Source: Tissierellia bacterium | Lineage (GTDB): Bacteria > Bacillota > Clostridia > Tissierellales > Sedimentibacteraceae | Direction of reading: 5' to 3' | Assembly (NCBI GenBank): GCA_028709465.1 | Contig: JAQVWY010000001.1 | Coordinates: 103,469-167,468, forward strand | Length of the DNA: 64,000 nt | In this document: positions 16,500 to 25,423 of the stretch, piece after piece | How positions within the stretch are numbered: position 1 is the stretch's first letter | Layout of the letters: each line of letters starts with the position of its first letter | Made by a program: the position numbers and the translations under genes | The notes under the pieces: model-generated | Database searches by the model: none | What the model was told of the DNA's origin: nothing | Seen by the model: only the letters and a program-made list of their open reading frames with translations

Positions 16500-16706
16500 T
16501 TAATAACTATTATACGTATATCTAATACATGGTTGCATTTCTTCATCTTTTATTTTCCATACTGAACCATCAACGGGATTAATGAATAATTGTAATTCTA
16601 CTATTTCTGAGACTATTAATGATTTATTAGAAATTTCGTCATATATATTTGAATTATTAATCAGTATGTCTTCATTGTCGCTATATCCATCATTATCATA
16701 TTTCAT
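16500..16706 (-). CDS. acidic hypothetical protein, 68 aa
   Basis: Start at 16706 (MKYDNDGYSDNEDILINN) behind TTGGAGG; strongly acidic. Mid-part SLIVSEIVELQLFINPVDGS then VWKIKDEE suggests a small beta fold. Unrecognised. Confidence 0.5.
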   Translation of the reverse strand: MKYDNDGYSDNEDILINNSNIYDEISNKSLIVSEIVELQLFINPVDGSVWKIKDEEMQPCIRYTYNSY

Positions 16707-16735
16707 TTTTATTACCTCCAAACATTTCTTTGATA

Positions 16736-16882
16736 TTAATATCCTTTTACAACATATTCTTGTAACTCTTTCCTAGTTGCTTCTATATTTCCTTTATTTC
16801 TGCAATAACAAATAAAAACTCTTTCATAATCAATAGGTACATTTTCAGCTAATTTTAATACTTCTTTTTTATTAATTTTCAT
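16736..16882 (-). CDS. hypothetical protein, 48 aa
   Basis: MKINKKEVLKLAENVPIDYE, RVFICYCRNKGN, then EATRKELQEYVVKGY. Good ribosome site (GGAAGGAG). Two close cysteines (CYC). Function unknown. Confidence 0.45.
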   Translation of the reverse strand: MKINKKEVLKLAENVPIDYERVFICYCRNKGNIEATRKELQEYVVKGY

Positions 16883-16910
16883 ATTATTTCTCCTTCCAAA
16901 CATTATTTCA

Positions 16911-17220
16911 TCACAAATTACTAATTATCCTTTCTATTTCTTCTTTTAACATTATTCTTTTTTCTTTTGGCAATATATTTGAATTATCTTCAACCAAATC
17001 ATCAATCATAATATATTTAACACTTGAAAATTGAGGATATTTTTTTATACCACTCTCTATCTGATAATATTTCTACATCTACCTTAATGTCATTATAAAA
17101 AGCATAATAAACATTCATATAATATTTTAATTTATCTTTTGCCCATTCTTTGTTTTTACATCTTTCAAAACAAAAGAAGAATGGTTTATTATCTTTTTCT
17201 GCTTTTATATAGTAATACAT
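16911..17220 (-). pseudogene. hypothetical protein, about 100 aa, frameshifted at A7
   Basis: ATG 17220 gives MYYYIKAEKDNKPFFFCFER to SDREWYKK. At the A7 run near 17045 the frame moves to YPQFSSVKYIMIDDLVEDNS and then KEKRIMLKEEIERIISNL, stopping at 16911. The first part ends early otherwise. Likely one real gene with a homopolymer error. Confidence 0.45.
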
Positions 17221-17244
17221 ATTAATCTCCTTTCAACATCGAAT

Positions 17245-17607
17245 TCACCTTTTATCTAAATATTTATCTTCTAAATATTTATCTATTCCGCTTACTTTTA
17301 CTATTTCAATTTGTGTATATCCTCTTGAGCCAAATTTAAATATATGATTATCTTCTTTGGTCACTATATAAATCTTAACAGCATTACAAAATGTAACTTT
17401 GTTTTTACTAAACCAATATTCAGGATATCCATTTTTCTCTATATACTCATCAATGTTTTTCAAATATCTTTTATATGCTCTATTTATTATGTCATAAGGA
17501 ATATTGTAAGAGAGTAATCTACTATATTTCTTATATACTAGAAGTTGGTCTTTTGTAAAAATCCTTCTCATTTCTAATCTAGCTTTTTTATTATATTTAT
17601 TTTTCAT
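17245..17607 (-). CDS. basic hypothetical protein, 120 aa
   Basis: Start at 17607 (MKNKYNKKARLEMRRIFTK) after AAAGGAGG. Lys/Tyr-rich with helices (LLVYKKYSRLLSYNI, YDIINRAYKRYLKNIDEYI) and a C-terminal strand region (AVKIYIVTKEDNHIFKFGS). Possibly nucleic-acid-binding by charge only. Confidence 0.55.
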   Translation of the reverse strand: MKNKYNKKARLEMRRIFTKDQLLVYKKYSRLLSYNIPYDIINRAYKRYLKNIDEYIEKNGYPEYWFSKNKVTFCNAVKIYIVTKEDNHIFKFGSRGYTQIEIVKVSGIDKYLEDKYLDKR

Positions 17608-17654
17608 ATAAACCTCCTTTCCAAATGTCAAGCAATTCCACATTCCAATCAAAC

Positions 17655-17939
17655 TTAACTCCAATATCCTAATGTTATACCTTTACAAGTCTCTCCCCAT
17701 TCCTTCTGTAACTGCTCATAATATGCTTTTTCTTCTGGAGTTTTTGCTTTATTCTTTAATCTCTCAAGCATTCTAGCAAACTCCAACCCTGTTTTTGATG
17801 TTCCTCTACCTATTAAAAGGTTTCTATTAGGAAAGGTTAAACAATAACTAATAAACTCATTACTATACAATTTGTCTAATAAACATAGATAAAGTTTTTG
17901 ATACCATTTTAACGGAATTCCCATATAATCAGATTTCAT
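17655..17939 (-). CDS. hypothetical protein, 94 aa
   Basis: ATG after AAAGGAG. Contains FPNRNLLIGRGTSKTGLEFA, a Gly/Arg-rich loop that superficially resembles a P-loop but lacks GxxxxGK. The C-terminal helix has KTPEEKAYYEQLQKEW. Unassigned. Confidence 0.55.
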   Translation of the reverse strand: MKSDYMGIPLKWYQKLYLCLLDKLYSNEFISYCLTFPNRNLLIGRGTSKTGLEFARMLERLKNKAKTPEEKAYYEQLQKEWGETCKGITLGYWS

Positions 17940-17975
17940 TATTACTCCTTTCTAAATGTGTAGAAAACACATATT

Positions 17976-18368
17976 TCATGCAATTTTTCTTATACAATTT
18001 TTGATGGTTTTATTTATATCCTCTATATAACCATCTTCTTCATCTTCTATTTCTTCTTCATTATAAAACCAACTCATATCATAAATGTGTCCTTTATATT
18101 TATTATAATAAGACTGATTTACAAAACCATATTCATAGTCTCCAAATTGGTCTATTGTTAAATCAACTATCTTATCATTAATTTTATTCCAATAATGTTC
18201 ACAATGTTCAAAACATCCTTCATATATTTCTGATTTAATCTTAAATTCATCTAGTACATTTTTAAATATAATAGAAGCTTCATGACAACACGACATGGGA
18301 AAATCAGAATATTTTTCTTTTAAGATATTTCTTACCATATTTATAATACAAAATATTTTATTGTTCAT
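17976..18368 (-). CDS. putative transglutaminase-like Cys-His protein, 130 aa
   Basis: FPMSCCHEASIIFKNVLDEF places a cysteine at the start of a helix. CFEHCEHYWNKINDKIVDLT then IDQFGDYEYG supplies His and Asp in the order seen in small transglutaminase/papain-like proteins (Cys-helix, H-x-W, D-x-T-x-x-QF). Such proteins hydrolyse or transfer amide groups. The triad is inferred from spacing; the acidic C-terminus (EEEIEDEEDGYIEDI) is unusual. Confidence 0.4.
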   Translation of the reverse strand: MNNKIFCIINMVRNILKEKYSDFPMSCCHEASIIFKNVLDEFKIKSEIYEGCFEHCEHYWNKINDKIVDLTIDQFGDYEYGFVNQSYYNKYKGHIYDMSWFYNEEEIEDEEDGYIEDINKTIKNCIRKIA

Positions 18369-18382
18369 AATATCTCCTTATA

Positions 18383-18544
18383 TTACGCTTCCATATATTT
18401 ATATACAATTTGAACATCTTCCTCAGAAACAAAATCTTTTACTATTTCTATTTTCTCTTCTTTTGTTCTACTATAAAATCTAGGATATTCTTGTAAAATT
18501 AAAGACTGAATTTTATCAATTGGACATTTAACATTCTTTAACAA
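18383..18544 (-). CDS. hypothetical protein, 53 aa (TTG start)
   Basis: TTG 10 nt after AGGAGG; LKNVKCPIDKIQSLILQEYP then RTKEEKIEIVKDFVSEED. Helical. Sequence upstream (TTGGGAGAGTAAG) resembles the stretch upstream of the dNMP kinase region at 8675. Confidence 0.45.
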   Translation of the reverse strand: MLKNVKCPIDKIQSLILQEYPRFYSRTKEEKIEIVKDFVSEEDVQIVYKYMEA

Positions 18545-18615
18545 ATATTTTCACCCTCCTACACTCTTACTCTCCCAATGGCTTAATTTTCAAATTTGAC
18601 CACCAAATCGCTGTT

Positions 18616-18843
18616 TTATTTTACTTTTGTTGTATCAATAAATATAAAATCCCCTTGTATATTAACATCCGTTACAACTCTTTTAAATCCATCTAACCAA
18701 TTAATTTCTTTTCCTATATATTTTTTCCATGTTTTATATAATACTTCTATAGAATAAAAATTATTACTTCTATCTGTATAATTACCTTTAATAGAAAAAA
18801 TAATATTTGTATCATCTATTGGAATATTTACATTTTCTTTCAT
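18616..18843 (-). CDS. hypothetical protein, 75 aa
   Basis: Start at the second ATG (18843, MKENVNIPIDD), properly spaced from GAAAGG. Beta-rich with VVTDVNIQGDFIFIDTTKV at the end. Unrecognised. Confidence 0.5.
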   Translation of the reverse strand: MKENVNIPIDDTNIIFSIKGNYTDRSNNFYSIEVLYKTWKKYIGKEINWLDGFKRVVTDVNIQGDFIFIDTTKVK

Positions 18844-18885
18844 TATATTCATCCTTTCACACCAATTCCATGTTTGCTGGTTATT

Positions 18886-19053
18886 TTACTTTAATCTAAA
18901 CCAAGCATTAAAATAATTTATCTTACCCATATCAACAGGCACATCATTCCATGTTACTCCTTCGTCAATACTATATTCCACAGAACAACAATCATCCATA
19001 TGTTGTCTATAAATGATATAACAACCACCTTTATAAATCTTGTCTTTTTCCAT
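18886..19053 (-). CDS. hypothetical protein, 55 aa
   Basis: MEKDKIYKGGCYIIYRQHMD, CCSVEYSIDEGVTWNDVPVD. Cys and Trp rich, beta-like; ribosome site GGAAAAA is weak. Unrecognised. Confidence 0.45.
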   Translation of the reverse strand: MEKDKIYKGGCYIIYRQHMDDCCSVEYSIDEGVTWNDVPVDMGKINYFNAWFRLK

Positions 19054-19069
19054 TTTTTCCTCTCTTTAT

Positions 19070-19252
19070 CTAAATATTAAAGTTAAAATTACATGAGATT
19101 ATTAACTCGCATGTTTTACAAGAATTAATAACATATCTCTGATTATCACTATTTTTTAATTGAATCACTCTACCAAATCCATCTAATGTAAAAATATTAT
19201 TTTTATCACCATAATATTCAATATCTTCTCCGCAATTAGGGCAAGCTATCAT
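19070..19252 (-). CDS. zinc-finger protein, 60 aa
   Basis: MIACPNCGEDIEYYGDKNNI and SCKTCELIISCNF give a C-x2-C...C-x2-C ribbon. Good AAGGAGG site. Role unknown. Confidence 0.6.
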   Translation of the reverse strand: MIACPNCGEDIEYYGDKNNIFTLDGFGRVIQLKNSDNQRYVINSCKTCELIISCNFNFNI

Positions 19253-19294
19253 AATTTATTCCTCCTTAACTTTCAAATCAACTACACGATTGAT

Positions 19295-19555
19295 TTACTT
19301 TTTTATAACCCAATATGGTCTATTTATTATCAATAGCTTAACAACTTTTTCAAATCTATTATATGCTAAATCAATTATCACTGTTTTAAAATCTCTAATA
19401 TTCCATATGCATTCATTTTTATGTTCTATGAAAAACTTATAAAAATTAGAGTTCTTATTTAAATCACCATTTCCATTCTGGTATTCAAATATTTCATTAC
19501 AAAATGTTAATAATTCCTCATCTGTCAATTTGTTTATTTCGTTGTAATTATTCAT
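19295..19555 (-). CDS. hypothetical protein, 86 aa
   Basis: Start at 19555 (MNNYNEINKLTDEELLTFC) after AAGGAG; the longer frame overlapping the topoisomerase has no ribosome site. Helical, with FKTVIIDLAYNRFEKVVKLL. It directly follows the topoisomerase gene on the same strand. Confidence 0.55.
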   Translation of the reverse strand: MNNYNEINKLTDEELLTFCNEIFEYQNGNGDLNKNSNFYKFFIEHKNECIWNIRDFKTVIIDLAYNRFEKVVKLLIINRPYWVIKK

Positions 19556-19592
19556 ATCTATACTCCTTATAATTTCACATGGAATGTTCATT

Positions 19593-21848
19593 TTATACAC
19601 AATTATCAACTAGTTCTTCAGCAATACCCTTTACTGGTTCTTTCCAATGTTTTTCACGTTTATATTCCAATGCTTCACCAACTTCGCTTTCGAGATAGTT
19701 AATCTTTTTTACTATTTCTGGTTGAATTCTTTCAATTTCTTCTTTTACCTTTTCATTAAAATTATTATCTCTAAGAATTTCGTTCATAATTTTTCTTTTT
19801 ATTAATTCATTCGTGTCTTCGGTTAGCTGTACGCTCATAATATATCTATCAGGTATAACCTTACCATTATCATATTTAGCTATTTTTTCTTCTATCCATT
19901 CTAAAAATTGTGGAGTAGTCATTGCATTCAATTCTATACGGTTTTCTTGTAACCAATTATCATAATCTACATCATCATATCCACTGTAGTATCGTTCCCT
20001 TACATATTTAGCTACACCTTTCCTTGATTTACTTTCAACACTTTCTATCTCCAACTCCATATCAATAGCTTCCCAAGGATTTAATCCTAAATCAATGACT
20101 TTAACTTTCCTTGCTCTTCTTGTTATGGTTGCTTCTTGTAAAGTTTCATAAATCATTGTTCCTGCCGCATCAGAATCGTGAATACAGAAAAATAATATTT
20201 CCTCCTCTGTTTCACCTAATAAATCAAATAAATCTTTAACTGCTCTACTTGCATAACCTTTAGAACTTAATAATGCACAATCAAATCTTTCAGGAAATTT
20301 TGCATCTTTTAATATAGGAAAGAAACCTTCTTTTTCACAATATAGTATTTTATTAAAAGTCCATTCAGGTCTTTCATAATTTTGTACTGCAATAGTACCT
20401 AAAGGTATTTCGGTTCCTAAATGTGGATGATACAAAGTACCTCTGGGGTCACGATATAAATTATTAATTTCACCATATTCATTTTCGTATTCAGTTAGCA
20501 ATCTACAAAAATAAGTATACTCTGGTTGTTTATCTAATGCTCTCATTACATAAGGTCTTATAGCATAGTATAATTGACGTTGACTAAATTTGTATTGACC
20601 ATAACCTCCTGCTTTATTTATGGATTCTTCCATGTGATTAAAAACAATATCTCTTTCATTTCTTGAACTAACTTCAGTCTCAGCCATATATGCTTTCTTA
20701 GCTTTTGATTTTGAAGCATTTAGGCATTTTTGTATTGTTTCATTCATTTGATGAAAATCAGGACTTTTTCCATCTGAAGTTATAGGCATATATGGAGTCA
20801 TAATATTGACTACCATTTGAGATTCTTTTAATTTAACATCAATATTTAAACCAAGCCTAAATAATTTCATTGTACCTTTATCATACCAAGCACTATATTC
20901 TCCTGTGATTGGAGTTTTGTTAACATAAATACACTGATTATATTCCTTTTGAATTCTTAACCATGTCTCTACAATATAAGGTATTCTTGCATGATACATT
21001 CCCTTTGCAGACTTAACAATGAATTCATCATATTTTTTAGCGTATTCTCCCAATCCACTATAATTATCATTAATACATCCGATTTTCTTTATATTAACCT
21101 TTTTACTATAACTTCTTAACATGCCTAATATATGTTCTGAAGCTTCAAAATCCATTTCATTTGTTTTTAAAGTAGGATTGTCTATAAGTTCTTTTACTTT
21201 ATTTTTATTTATACCTTCAAATAATAATAAAAAATCTTTAATATTTCCCATATATGAATTTAATAACTCAAAGAAAGATTCTGAAGTATACCAAAATGCT
21301 GAAGTTTTACAAGTATGTGATTCTCCCTTTGACATTAATATTGCATTATTACCCCATGTCAAATCTTTTTCAGTAATATTATATATACTTCTACCCAAAG
21401 AAACATTAAATTTTGTACCTCTTGTAATATTTGATTCACCAACAACTTCAATTTTACAAGAACCATCATTTAAAAATACTATATTATATTTATTACCTTT
21501 TGTTTCAACAATTAAATTCCCATTAGTTGATATAATAGCACCTATAACTACTCTCAACCCATTACCTAAAGCTCCTCTTGTTGGTAGTCTTAATAATTTT
21601 GATGTTATCATAGGTCTATTAATACTAAATAAATCTTCCATTAAAGATTCTTCTAACCCCTCACCAAAATCTCTTACAGAAAACCCATTAGAATCAGGAA
21701 GTAATTTTAATTCACATTCCGAGACATCTAATGCATTATCCACTAATTCTTTTATAATTAATTTTGGAATTTGATTTCTATTTACTCCTGCCTTTTGACA
21801 AAGGGTATCTATATTTCTAAACAACTTCCAATCTTCTCTTTCAAACAT
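19593..21848 (-). CDS. DNA topoisomerase VIII-like (fused Topo VI B and A)
   Basis: 751 aa. Residues 1-150 form a GHKL ATPase: N-box KELVDNALD (33-41), G1 DFGEG (60-64), G2 RGALGNGLR (91-99). Residues about 400-440 carry the CAP/winged-helix catalytic site FSQRQLYYAIRPYV with Tyr427/428. Residues 500-575 form the Toprim fold: LYCEKEGFFPIL and CIHDSDAAG. Topo VI B and A are normally separate; one-chain, transducer-poor fusions are the Topo VIII family of bacterial and mobile genomes. It would cut both strands and relax or decatenate DNA using ATP. All catalytic residues seem intact. Confidence 0.88.
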   Translation of the reverse strand: MFEREDWKLFRNIDTLCQKAGVNRNQIPKLIIKELVDNALDVSECELKLLPDSNGFSVRDFGEGLEESLMEDLFSINRPMITSKLLRLPTRGALGNGLRVVIGAIISTNGNLIVETKGNKYNIVFLNDGSCKIEVVGESNITRGTKFNVSLGRSIYNITEKDLTWGNNAILMSKGESHTCKTSAFWYTSESFFELLNSYMGNIKDFLLLFEGINKNKVKELIDNPTLKTNEMDFEASEHILGMLRSYSKKVNIKKIGCINDNYSGLGEYAKKYDEFIVKSAKGMYHARIPYIVETWLRIQKEYNQCIYVNKTPITGEYSAWYDKGTMKLFRLGLNIDVKLKESQMVVNIMTPYMPITSDGKSPDFHQMNETIQKCLNASKSKAKKAYMAETEVSSRNERDIVFNHMEESINKAGGYGQYKFSQRQLYYAIRPYVMRALDKQPEYTYFCRLLTEYENEYGEINNLYRDPRGTLYHPHLGTEIPLGTIAVQNYERPEWTFNKILYCEKEGFFPILKDAKFPERFDCALLSSKGYASRAVKDLFDLLGETEEEILFFCIHDSDAAGTMIYETLQEATITRRARKVKVIDLGLNPWEAIDMELEIESVESKSRKGVAKYVRERYYSGYDDVDYDNWLQENRIELNAMTTPQFLEWIEEKIAKYDNGKVIPDRYIMSVQLTEDTNELIKRKIMNEILRDNNFNEKVKEEIERIQPEIVKKINYLESEVGEALEYKREKHWKEPVKGIAEELVDNCV

Positions 21849-21999
21849 TTTATACCATCTCCCTATTTTGATTATATTATATTTTTAATACTAATATCAA
21901 TGATTTCAACTTCCGACTATTTTATTTATAAATTTATTATTCCTATGTATAAATATGGAGAGAAAAAATATCTCCATCAAACTCGTATTTGCTCTATAA

Positions 22000-22278
22000 T
22001 TATATTTCATAAACCTTAATTTCATTTTGACTTTCGTTTGCTGGACATTGAATAGTAATAATTAATTCTACATCCATTTTTTCTTCCATGCCCTTAAATG
22101 TAGCAATCATATCTCTTGTTGTATTAACTTCTAAAACAATATACTTCAATAATTTCTTATTTACCTTAACTCCAAAAGGCTCATCCATTTGAGTATAATC
22201 ATATAAAAATTTTGTAATATCTAATAGATTTTTAACACTATAACAGCTTCCATAATCAGCTAAACTATAAATACCCAC
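22000..22278 (-). CDS. hypothetical protein, 92 aa (GTG start)
   Basis: Overlaps the end of the upstream coiled-coil gene by 19 nt, so it is probably translated by coupling; its own ribosome site is poor. Alpha/beta, with KLLKYIVLEVNTTRDMIATF and VELIITIQCPANES. Downstream (21950-21985) lies an ATGGAGA/TCTCCAT hairpin. Confidence 0.5.
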   Translation of the reverse strand: MGIYSLADYGSCYSVKNLLDITKFLYDYTQMDEPFGVKVNKKLLKYIVLEVNTTRDMIATFKGMEEKMDVELIITIQCPANESQNEIKVYEI

Positions 22279-23048
22279 TGTAATTGTAGTATTTTTTCTT
22301 TTATTGTATTTTGTTCAATTTTATCTATTTTTTCTGATAGCAATTTTACTTTATTATTTAAAGCATCAAAATTTTGTTTAAATGATTGACTAATTTGTTT
22401 TAAATTTTCTTCGTTTGTTTTTGTAGCCAAATATAAATTCTTTTGCGTTGGAATCATAAGCTCAATTGTTGTAAATATATTTTCAAAATATTCAGGATAG
22501 TATATAGATTTAATTTCGTCAGATTTAATTTGTTCCCATATATTGTAATAGTTTATTGGACAAAGAATATACTTATCATATTCACAAGTTTTATCCATTG
22601 ATAATGTATTTTTATAACAATTATATGCTTTTTTTAATTCATCTTTATTAAGCTGAGTATCAAAAATTTTATCTATTTCTGTATATTCTATTGGTATGAT
22701 AACTAAATTAAATTTATCTGCTAAGAATCTTAATTGAGATAACTTAACTTTTGGTAATGTTGATAATGTAGAATATTGGTCATATTGAATCCCATCTAAA
22801 TTTTTAACACCTTTAAATTCTTCTGGAATTTCTTTATTCTTTCTCCAATAATCTAATCTTATAACTTCACATTTCTTTTTAAATTCCTGATTAATTTTAT
22901 TTTTTAATTCTGGTGTGTCTCCTACTAAAATTTTAATTTCAGAATATACTTCTTCTAGTCTATTAAATCTTGTAAGCTCCTCTTTATCTTTTTTTAAAAT
23001 TCTTACATTTTTGTTTTCAAAATCTGTAGCCTGTAATAAAAGTGGCAT
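22260..23048 (-). CDS. coiled-coil hypothetical protein, 262 aa
   Basis: Start at ATG 23048 after AAGGTG. Charged N-terminal helices (NRLEEVYSEIKILVGDTPEL), a central part with FNLVIIPIEYTEIDKIFDTQ, and a C-terminal coiled coil (SFKQNFDALNNKVKLLSEKI). It looks like a structural or partner protein. It heads a tight cluster with the 22278 gene. Unrecognised. Confidence 0.6.
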   Translation of the reverse strand: MPLLLQATDFENKNVRILKKDKEELTRFNRLEEVYSEIKILVGDTPELKNKINQEFKKKCEVIRLDYWRKNKEIPEEFKGVKNLDGIQYDQYSTLSTLPKVKLSQLRFLADKFNLVIIPIEYTEIDKIFDTQLNKDELKKAYNCYKNTLSMDKTCEYDKYILCPINYYNIWEQIKSDEIKSIYYPEYFENIFTTIELMIPTQKNLYLATKTNEENLKQISQSFKQNFDALNNKVKLLSEKIDKIEQNTIKEKILQLQWVFIV

Positions 23049-23090
23049 TATTATCACCTTAATCCTTTCTAATCAAAATCTTTTTATTTT

Positions 23091-23585
23091 TTATCTTCCA
23101 TACCCTTCATAACAACTAAATCTTCCATCAATAAACCACTTATATACTTCTTCTATCCCTTCGTTCCATATTTCTTTGTACCTTTTAAATTCAACAAAAG
23201 AATATAATTCTATTTCGTTATCTCTGTTTATATCACAAAACCATAAATCATACGAATTATCACATTGCAAAACAAATGGTGCTTCTGTTGTAAAAATAAA
23301 ATGTTGTTCGTCATCTACTAAAAATATTGAAGTAGGTTTATATGATATAATTGTTTTAATGTTTACTTTATGATTTTGCTCTTTAGACTTATTATTATCT
23401 AGTACAGTGGAATATATAATACTATTATCATCTTTATCTGTTTCGTCATATTTTATCTTATCAAACTCTTTCATAAACTTATATTTTAAATCAGAATTAT
23501 TAAAAAGAACTATTGTGTTTTTAGTTAATTCATACATTTCAATTTTTTCTTTATTAAGACTATTAATTTCTAATCCTGTAATCAT
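23091..23585 (-). CDS. hypothetical protein, 164 aa
   Basis: ATG after AGGAGGG. Beta-rich (HKVNIKTIISYKPTSIFLVD, FIFTTEAPFVLQCDNSYDLW) with an acidic body. It abuts the coiled-coil gene at 23585 by one base, suggesting a shared operon. Unrecognised. Confidence 0.6.
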   Translation of the reverse strand: MITGLEINSLNKEKIEMYELTKNTIVLFNNSDLKYKFMKEFDKIKYDETDKDDNSIIYSTVLDNNKSKEQNHKVNIKTIISYKPTSIFLVDDEQHFIFTTEAPFVLQCDNSYDLWFCDINRDNEIELYSFVEFKRYKEIWNEGIEEVYKWFIDGRFSCYEGYGR

Positions 23586-23827
23586 TATTTCCCTCCTATT
23601 ATTCTGGTCTTTACTTTTAATGCTTCTTCTAATTCAATAATTAAGCTTTCCTTTTCGGAAATCATTTTCTGGATTTCTTTCATGTTTCCTTCTTTACATA
23701 ACGGATTCCATAATAATCCTTGCTCAACAGCTATATAATCTGATTTCAATTTTACTATATCTTTTTTATTGTCATTTATCATTTCTCTAAGTCCAAATTC
23801 ACTATAAATATCTTCCAATCTACTCAT
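23585..23827 (-). CDS. coiled-coil protein, 80 aa
   Basis: Start at 23827 (MSRLEDIYSEFGLREMIND) after AGGATG. The rest is a heptad-rich helix pair (IVKLKSDYIAVEQGLLWN, IQKMISEKESLIIELEEALK). Likely oligomeric. Confidence 0.55.
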   Translation of the reverse strand: MSRLEDIYSEFGLREMINDNKKDIVKLKSDYIAVEQGLLWNPLCKEGNMKEIQKMISEKESLIIELEEALKVKTRIIGGK

Positions 23828-23907
23828 AATATACATCCTATTGTTTTAATATAATTTTATGTACTATATATAGCTTAATGCTATATATAGGTTAAGTTCT
23901 TTATTAA

Positions 23908-24450
23908 TTATTCATTTGAAAGTATGGTAATTGTATTAGCTTTATAATCTGATTTCGCTATTACTTCATTTAAAACCAAACCACCAAAAGCATTTTTCCC
24001 TCTATACTTCATATATACTGTTATTCCATCGCCATTATCTTTATATCTTGTTTCAACATGTTTAAAACTTTTGGGGTCATTCATATTTTCCTTAACTAAA
24101 TCTACTAAATAAATATTACTTCCATCCCACAAACTAAACTGTGCTTCTATCCATGCTTTATAATTTGCTTTTTCAATTTCTTCTGGAGTTAATGTTGGTG
24201 TTGGTTCAGGAGTTAGTTCGGGAGTTACGGTTGGAGTAACTTCAGCTACTTTTTCTTCAACCTTAGTGGAATTTGTGTTTTGAGAAGTATCTCCTTTATT
24301 ACCGCCCGTTGAACCTAAAAATCCAAGAACCAAAAAGAAACAAATAACTCCTGTCAAGATACCTAATGAAGTTTTCTGGGTTTTTCTTTTTACCAAAATT
24401 CCCACCATTACATATGGTATAAGAATCCACCCTAAAATCTTTTTAATCAC
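23908..24450 (-). CDS. membrane-anchored protein with Pro/Thr linker, 180 aa
   Basis: GTG start after GGGAG. Two N-terminal membrane segments (ILGWILIPYVMVGILV and LGILTGVICFFLVLGFLG) are followed by a disordered TP-rich linker (VTPTVTPELTPEPTPTLTP) and a globular extracytoplasmic domain: VKENMNDPKSFKHVETRY, then GITVYMKYRGKNAFGG. This domain occurs in secreted Firmicute proteins of unknown role. Probably surface-exposed. Confidence 0.7.
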   Translation of the reverse strand: MIKKILGWILIPYVMVGILVKRKTQKTSLGILTGVICFFLVLGFLGSTGGNKGDTSQNTNSTKVEEKVAEVTPTVTPELTPEPTPTLTPEEIEKANYKAWIEAQFSLWDGSNIYLVDLVKENMNDPKSFKHVETRYKDNGDGITVYMKYRGKNAFGGLVLNEVIAKSDYKANTITILSNE

Positions 24451-24502
24451 TTACCATCTCTCCCTTTTTAATTTATTTTTATGTCAAAATCAAATATCGT
24501 AT

Positions 24503-24862
24503 TTATATGCTTTTAAACAATAAATCAACTTTATCTGCTGAAATTGTTTTTTCTTCATCATGTAATAAAAATAATGTAATAACATCACCACTAAAATGAT
24601 AACCATTAATAATAACTAGTTTATCATCTTTTTCATAAGCTCCTTTTATTTTTGCATACATTTTATTCGGATTTATTTTTGTAAAGCCATCAACAGAATA
24701 ATAAAGCTGTTCTAAATCTTTTATATCATCTTCACCACAATATTCACATAAGTATTCTTGTTTAATTTTTCTATTAACTACAGGACAATCTTTATCTCCA
24801 TATTTACATCCATGTTTAATGCAACAATGTGAAGCGTGAACTCCATATTTACTTTTATCCAT
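24503..24862 (-). CDS. Cys-rich phage-type protein, 119 aa (paralogue of 39133 gene)
   Basis: The N-terminus YGVHASHCCIKHGCKYGDKD, followed by CPVV, is shared nearly word for word with the gene at 39133-39450, and resembles a zinc-binding module in phage hypothetical proteins. A second pair, CEYCGEDD, follows. The C-terminus (DKLVIINGYHFSGDVITLFL) is unrelated to the paralogue. Confidence 0.65.
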   Translation of the reverse strand: MDKSKYGVHASHCCIKHGCKYGDKDCPVVNRKIKQEYLCEYCGEDDIKDLEQLYYSVDGFTKINPNKMYAKIKGAYEKDDKLVIINGYHFSGDVITLFLLHDEEKTISADKVDLLFKSI

Positions 24863-24864
24863 TT

Positions 24865-25389
24865 TTATTCTCCCATCTCTTTTTTCAGTAATCTCTTAAC
24901 TCTTTCTATTTCTTCTTCTGTGTGAACTGTTCCACCTGTATTAAATTCTATATACCACTGTAATACTTCTTTTCTTGTTTTAAGATTGTTAACATTAAAA
25001 AGCAAATTAATATCAAAAGGAATTTTATCTTCAAAATCATTATAATAAGTTCCAAAAGCAGGTATTTCATTATCTAAAAACCTTATACAAGCTGTTAATC
25101 TTTGTAATCCATCAACACAAACAAATTCTCCTATATATGAACCTTGCCAATTGGGATGATTAAAATAAATCACTCTTGCAGACTTACCACCCTTTAGCAG
25201 ATATTCTAAATATTTAATTTGTTGTTCTTCTGTCCACACATGACCTCTCTGGAAATCGGGATTGAGTTGTAATGGAGTAAATACAGTGTCATTAACCCAT
25301 TCATCAATTTTCGCTTTTAAATACCTTAAAGGCATATTTATTTCATAACTGCCTACAGCAGTAAATTGAGATATATCTTTATATTTCAT
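24865..25389 (-). CDS. DUF262-like protein, 174 aa
   Basis: Start at 25389 (MKYKDISQFTAV). The DUF262/ParB-Srx core is visible: LNPDFQRGHVWTEEQQIKYL, then GEFVCVDGLQRLTACIRFL (the DGxQR signature), and TRKEVLQWYIEFNTGGTVH. DUF262 occurs in GmrSD-type restriction enzymes and nucleotide-hydrolysing or nicking proteins. Only the N-terminal DUF262 domain is present, so activity is uncertain. Confidence 0.7.
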   Translation of the reverse strand: MKYKDISQFTAVGSYEINMPLRYLKAKIDEWVNDTVFTPLQLNPDFQRGHVWTEEQQIKYLEYLLKGGKSARVIYFNHPNWQGSYIGEFVCVDGLQRLTACIRFLDNEIPAFGTYYNDFEDKIPFDINLLFNVNNLKTRKEVLQWYIEFNTGGTVHTEEEIERVKRLLKKEMGE

Positions 25390-25423
25390 ATTAACCATCC
25401 TTTCTTTTTAACTTTATATGAAA

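Noticed and set aside
17655..17939. P-loop NTPase in the 94-aa protein
   Set aside because: The GRGTSKTG loop lacks the GxxxxGK spacing and no Walker B is present.
21121..21774. 217-codon plus-strand frame opposite the topoisomerase gene
   Set aside because: Antisense shadow of a well-conserved enzyme, Ser/Pro/Leu-rich as expected from the reverse strand, with no ribosome site.
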